From the NCBI GenBank assembly GCA_903824675.1, contig CAIJXV010000102.1, positions 21,668-85,667 of the forward strand: a stretch of 64,000 nt of DNA, given 5' to 3'. The notes beneath the pieces were generated by a model. It did not search any database. It was not told the DNA's origin and was given only the letters and a program-made list of their open reading frames with translations. The position numbers were made by a program, and so were the translations under genes. Below, one piece after another: positions 61,059 through 64,000 of this stretch; position 1 is the first letter of the stretch, and each line of letters starts with the position of its first letter. The DNA comes from an uncultured bacterium. Lineage in GTDB: Bacteria > Verrucomicrobiota > Kiritimatiellia > CAIKKV01 > CAIJXV01.

Positions 61059-61610
61059 TCAACGGAGTTCCGCGAGAACATTCTCCAGGCCCCGCAACCG
61101 GTAGCGCTTGCAGACAGCACGGATTTCATCGAGGTCAGCGTCGGGGTTGCGCCTGAGCAATTCGAGAATGTCGGCTTTGGATCTGAGTCCGCCCGCGTAG
61201 AGTTTCAGCGCCACCAGTTGCGGCAAGGGGACCAGCTTCAAGGGGCTACCCGGTCGCACGACCAGGGTGGCGGCGCGGAGGGCATCCTCGATCGCCGCCG
61301 GGAAACGTCCGGCGAAGCTGACGATCTGCAGCACCCCGAAGGCACCCGTGACGTCAATGACCCCACCCAGCGGATCGGCGCCGTCGGGTTCGCGCAATTC
61401 CGCTGTGAAACCGGCCTGCCGGATCGATTTCAAAACTTCACGTAAGGTGGAAACGTCGGCATTGACGCCAAGATCCACATCCTGCGTCTGCCGGACGTAA
61501 TGGTAGGCGGCCAGCGCGACCGCGCCGATGACAACGGCATCGACCCGATGGCGTTCGAGAATCGCGGCGACCTGCTCGGCCGCGGATAGTATGGGCTGCG
61601 GGGATTCCAT
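61059..61610 (-). CDS. Nucleotidyltransferase (MNT/AbiEii-like) of a probable toxin-antitoxin pair
   Basis: 183 residues. VDAVVIGAVALAAYHYVRQTQDVDLGV gives the nucleotidyltransferase loop with the DxD aspartates, followed by a helical C-terminal half (PLPQLVALKLYAGGLRSKADI). Three bases upstream lies a small gene, a typical two-gene toxin-antitoxin arrangement. MNT-type enzymes can act by nucleotide transfer to a partner or to tRNA; here only the fold is supported. It is next to an integrase boundary. Confidence 0.8.
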   Translation of the reverse strand: MESPQPILSAAEQVAAILERHRVDAVVIGAVALAAYHYVRQTQDVDLGVNADVSTLREVLKSIRQAGFTAELREPDGADPLGGVIDVTGAFGVLQIVSFAGRFPAAIEDALRAATLVVRPGSPLKLVPLPQLVALKLYAGGLRSKADILELLRRNPDADLDEIRAVCKRYRLRGLENVLAELR

Positions 61611-61613
61611 GGA

Positions 61614-61817
61614 TCATGCATCCTTCATGGCCGGTTTCAACCATGAGAAGCGATCCTTCATCGAGAGGGCCTCGTTGATGCGACTTTCAATGGACATCGC
61701 GCGCAGACGCGACAGTTCCCTATCGAAAGATTGCCGGGCACTGTGGCTCCTGCGCATGCCGGGGAAACCCGGCTTTGCCTGTGCTGATGCGGATTTTTTA
61801 TCGCGGCCCTGTTTCAT
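61614..61817 (-). CDS. Small partner of the nucleotidyltransferase
   Basis: 67 residues from the ATG at 61817; a GTG at 61835 would add six. The basic N-terminus (KQGRDKKSAS) is followed by helix-forming SFDRELSRLRAMSIESRINEALSMKDRF. No DNA-binding family is clear. It ends three bases before the nucleotidyltransferase start and is likely co-transcribed, which fits an antitoxin or accessory protein. Low conservation is expected for such partners. Confidence 0.55.
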   Translation of the reverse strand: MKQGRDKKSASAQAKPGFPGMRRSHSARQSFDRELSRLRAMSIESRINEALSMKDRFSWLKPAMKDA

Positions 61818-61944
61818 GATGGGATACTGTGCCACCTAAATGAGCGAAAAGCAAGCTTTGGGAAATGCCATCTTTATGTGGGTGAAAGCCCTTTACGTCA
61901 CACCCCGCTGATCCAGTGAATCTTGATCCTGTCCCAATGCTCTT

Positions 61945-62172
61945 TTAAGGATCAATGCTGTCCAGACTATTACCGGCGCTTGGGTGATTTGGCGCGAGCC
62001 GCCCCGGCTCGCACTCGTCGGGGTCCTCGCTTCTCGCGGGCCAGAATATGACGTCACCGGCCTCGGCGCTGACCGTTTGCGGCCCCTGCTCGCTGTCGAA
62101 CGTGGCCTTGTACACGCCGCTGACGACCACAATGATCTGAGCCGCCGCCGTGTGGCGGATGCGGCTGAGCAC
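61945..62172 (-). pseudogene. Truncated cupin gene remnant
   Basis: In frame on the minus strand: RIRHTAAAQIIVVVSGVYKA and AGDVIFWPARSEDPDE, matching the two cupin motifs of AraC-type sensor or small cupin proteins. The 5' part is missing: the frame closes about 50 bases before the tRNA fragment at 62241. It was probably cut by the insertion at the attachment site. About 75 residues remain and the C-terminus is short. Confidence 0.55.
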
Positions 62173-62240
62173 CCGGTGAATGTCAGGAATCTATTACCAC
62201 CCGGTAGCCTGACTCAAACGGTTTCTGGTGGGAATAAAAA

Positions 62241-62290
62241 TGGCGTACCTGGCTGGAGTTGAACCAGCAACCTTCTGATCCGTAGTCAGA
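62241..62290 (-). other. tRNA-Arg(ACG) 3' fragment: attachment site of an integrated element
   Basis: Reading the minus strand from 62290: anticodon stem TCTGA, loop CTACGGA (anticodon ACG), stem TCAGA, then AGGTTGCTGGTTCAACTCCAGC as T-arm and CCA at the end (62241-62243). No D-arm or 5' acceptor half follows upstream. This is the duplicated 3' end left by a tRNA-targeting integrase, whose gene begins 123 bases to the right. Confidence 0.85.
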
Positions 62291-62367
62291 ATAATAACCA
62301 CAAAACGCTAATAAATATTGATTCATGCTTCCTTTTTGTAGTGGACACCCGGCCCCGGCTCTGCGAT

Positions 62368-62414
62368 ACTTACGCCACATAGAGAACATACCGGAAGCAA
62401 GGGGTTGACACAAT
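62368..62414 (+). repeat. Copy B of a 46-bp imperfect direct repeat, upstream of the integrase
   Basis: Matches 60993-61038 in acttacgc, gaacataccgga and aggggttg...caat with one single-base indel. It ends at the integrase start codon and contains its likely ribosome-binding site (aagggg). Confidence 0.6.
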
Positions 62415-63723
62415 GAAAACACGCAAGGGATACTTGGTTCGGCGGGGAAAAACCTTCTATGCGGTGTGGCAGGTGGCCGGCCGGAAGTTTATGAAGACCA
62501 CCCGCCAGTCCGACCGCAAGGATGCGGTCAAAGAATTGGCCCGTATCATGCAGCCCTTCCTGGTCGCGGATGATGTCCGCACGCTCGAAACGGTCAAGGC
62601 GCGTATCGAAGGGGCCAAGGCGGATCTCGTCAAAATGGACGAAGAGAAGAACCCGCCCCTCACCTTCGGTGCCGCTTGGTCGGCCTATCTGACCGCCCCC
62701 GGGCGGCCGGACTCCGGGCCCGCCACGTTGCGCCAGTACGAAGCGGAGTTCAACCGGTTCCTCAAATGGATCGAAGCCGAACATACCGGCATTCAAACCC
62801 TGCGGGCGCTGACGCCCGAGATTGCCGGGGCCTATGCCCAGCACTTGACCGGGTCCAAGGCCACACCGAGTACGTTCAACCAGCACATCGGCTTTCTACG
62901 CCTACTGTGGCGTGTCCTGGCGAAGCCTGCACGCATGGATGCCCCGAACCCATGGACCGACATCAAACGCAAACGGTTGGTCACGCAAGGGCGCCGGGAA
63001 CTCACCATTGAAGAACTGCGCCGCGTCTGCCAAGCTGCCACGGGCGAACTTCGCATCATGCTGGCGATTGGTCTCTACACGGGGTTGCGGCAGGGGGATT
63101 GTGCGACACTGCGCTGGAGCGAGACCGACATCATTCGCGGCATCATCCGGCGTGTTCCCATGAAGACCGCCAGACGGTCGGGAAAACCGGTCATGATCCC
63201 CCTGCATCCGGTCTTGCTCGCAATGCTGGCGGAGATACCCACTGCCGGACGTAAGGAGTACGTACTGCCGCAGATGGCGACGCGCTATCAAAAGGATCGT
63301 TCATCGCTTAACAACTGCGTTCAGGATCACTTTGAGGCGCAGGGGGTGAAGACGATTCGTGACACGCCGGGGCTTCGTCAGAGGGCGTTGGTCGATGTCG
63401 GATTTCACAGTTTGCGCCATTCATTCGTCAGCCTGTGTCGGGCCGCAAATGCGCCACTGTCAGTCGTGGAATCCATTGTCGGGCACTCCAATCCGGCCAT
63501 GACACGGCACTACACCCACACCAGCGAAGCCGCCGCAGGCGTTGCCGTCGCCGCATTGCCGGATATCACCGGGCAGGCTACCGTCACACCGGCGTTGCCG
63601 GCTGCCGACGAAATGATCTCAAAAGCCAAGGTGCGCGAATTGGTCGAGACCCTGAACCATGCGAACCTTAAGGAACGTAGAACTCAACTGCTTTCCCTGG
63701 TGGCGCAGTCAACGGAGCAATGA
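62413..63723 (+). CDS. Tyrosine recombinase/integrase
   Basis: 436 residues. An N-terminal AP2-like arm-binding segment (VRRGKTFYAVWQVAGRKFMK), a SAM-like core-binding domain (about 85-180), and the catalytic domain. The catalytic residues fit Arg in LYTGLRQGDCATLRW, His-x-x-Arg in HSLRHSFVSLC, His in IVGHSNPAM and the tyrosine in RHYTHTS. Its start lies next to a tRNA-Arg 3' fragment, so it probably integrates at tRNA-Arg(ACG). A C-terminal extension of about 60 residues follows the tyrosine. Confidence 0.93.
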   Translation: MKTRKGYLVRRGKTFYAVWQVAGRKFMKTTRQSDRKDAVKELARIMQPFLVADDVRTLETVKARIEGAKADLVKMDEEKNPPLTFGAAWSAYLTAPGRPDSGPATLRQYEAEFNRFLKWIEAEHTGIQTLRALTPEIAGAYAQHLTGSKATPSTFNQHIGFLRLLWRVLAKPARMDAPNPWTDIKRKRLVTQGRRELTIEELRRVCQAATGELRIMLAIGLYTGLRQGDCATLRWSETDIIRGIIRRVPMKTARRSGKPVMIPLHPVLLAMLAEIPTAGRKEYVLPQMATRYQKDRSSLNNCVQDHFEAQGVKTIRDTPGLRQRALVDVGFHSLRHSFVSLCRAANAPLSVVESIVGHSNPAMTRHYTHTSEAAAGVAVAALPDITGQATVTPALPAADEMISKAKVRELVETLNHANLKERRTQLLSLVAQSTEQ

Positions 63724-63758
63724 CCCTGATTGGACTGTTGCGATAGAAACGAACCGGC

Positions 63759-64000
63759 CTACCTCGTCCCCCCGCCCAAACTGTTGATTCTTACCTCCAA
63801 CCGCTCCAACTCGTGGACGATGTCATCCCACTTGGGAGCCTCGCCGAATATCATGGTTTCCATGGCCCGGTAGTCCCTGTGCAACGCATCCAGCCGGGCC
63901 ATCTCTGGCAGCAAGCGAAATGTACCGGGTCGGGCGGTTTCATAATGCGCCCAAGTCTGGGCAAAGAAAAAGCTCTTATGCACGATAACCCGCTCCAGGA
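63759..64000 (-). CDS. AbiEii/AbiGii-like nucleotidyltransferase toxin, C-terminal part
   Basis: The frame stays open to the window edge, so the N-terminal catalytic part is outside. The 80 residues seen (HKSFFFAQTWAHYETARPG, RLDALHRDYRAMETMIFGE, IVHELERLEVRIN) match the C-terminal helical end of the AbiEii family in style, a type IV toxin of the phage-abortive AbiE system. Its antitoxin AbiEi would lie upstream, outside the window. It sits downstream of and convergent with the integrase, inside the presumed element. Confidence 0.65.
   Translation of the reverse strand, partial: LERVIVHKSFFFAQTWAHYETARPGTFRLLPEMARLDALHRDYRAMETMIFGEAPKWDDIVHELERLEVRINSLGGGTR

Noticed and set aside
62241..62290. 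A functional tRNA-Arg gene
   Set aside because: Only the 3' half from the anticodon stem onward is present; no D-arm or 5' acceptor strand follows.
1..64000. CRISPR arrays, rRNA genes and insertion-sequence transposases
   Set aside because: No regularly spaced repeats, rRNA signatures or transposase motifs were seen on either strand.

Overview
The window looks like part of a chromosome from an uncultured or anaerobic member of the Planctomycetota-Verrucomicrobiota-Lentisphaerota (PVC) assemblage, most plausibly Kiritimatiellota or Lentisphaerota. This is inferred from gene content: two heparinase II/III-like proteins, a uroporphyrinogen-decarboxylase-like methyltransferase, DUF11 and C25 (gingipain-like) secreted proteins, terpene-cyclase-fold envelope proteins, and DUF1284 and DUF1846 proteins. 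No rRNA is present, so the assignment cannot be settled from the sequence alone. Genes are packed tightly, with many 4-base ATGA start/stop overlaps.

Layout. 0-5.4 kb: the 3' part of tpiA, then secG, then a peptide ABC importer (binding protein and two permeases) without ATPase genes. 5.4-9.0 kb: a VOC protein, then murG coupled to an iron-type alcohol dehydrogenase, and a cupin. 9.6-16.0 kb: secreted proteins, namely a frameshifted DUF11/SdrD-like protein, a separately encoded propeptide-like protein and a C25 cysteine peptidase. 16.0-21.9 kb: a run of nucleotidyltransferase, calcium-binding-repeat protein, GT-C-like membrane protein, S26-like peptidase and PilZ protein. It converges on a minus-strand pair made of a 59-residue RiPP-precursor-like peptide and an HPr-kinase-like protein. 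22.0-30.9 kb: tRNA-Leu(CAA), a URO-D / CocE hydrolase / SulP operon, a Crp-type regulator, a cobalamin-riboswitch-controlled cobT, and a membrane-anchored terpene-cyclase-fold protein.

31-42 kb is a carbohydrate locus: a fucose-isomerase-like protein, an esterase, two heparinase-like proteins and a sorbitol-dehydrogenase-like enzyme, with bioD and an isochorismatase-like hydrolase inside it. 42-48.4 kb has two large secreted tandem paralogs and a small secreted protein. 48.4-51.2 kb is a TPP-riboswitch thiGHE operon. 51.2-55.5 kb has a lone receiver, a small membrane peptide and an overlapping cutA / hotdog / histidine kinase / LuxR-type regulator operon. 55.5-61.0 kb has nadE, a tandem DUF1284 protein, DUF1846 and an exported acetolactate decarboxylase. 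61-64 kb is a mobile boundary: a nucleotidyltransferase pair, a broken cupin gene, a tRNA-Arg(ACG) 3' fragment (attachment site), a tyrosine integrase and the end of an AbiEii-like toxin gene.

The best candidate for an undescribed system is the 16-21.9 kb region. A short peptide with a lasso-leader-like YxxPxL motif, two cysteines and a C-terminal serine is followed after three bases by a P-loop HprK-like kinase. It faces a nucleotidyltransferase, a GT-C-like membrane protein and a signal-peptidase-like protein. The lasso cyclase, the lasso protease and a PqqD-like recognition protein are all absent from the window.
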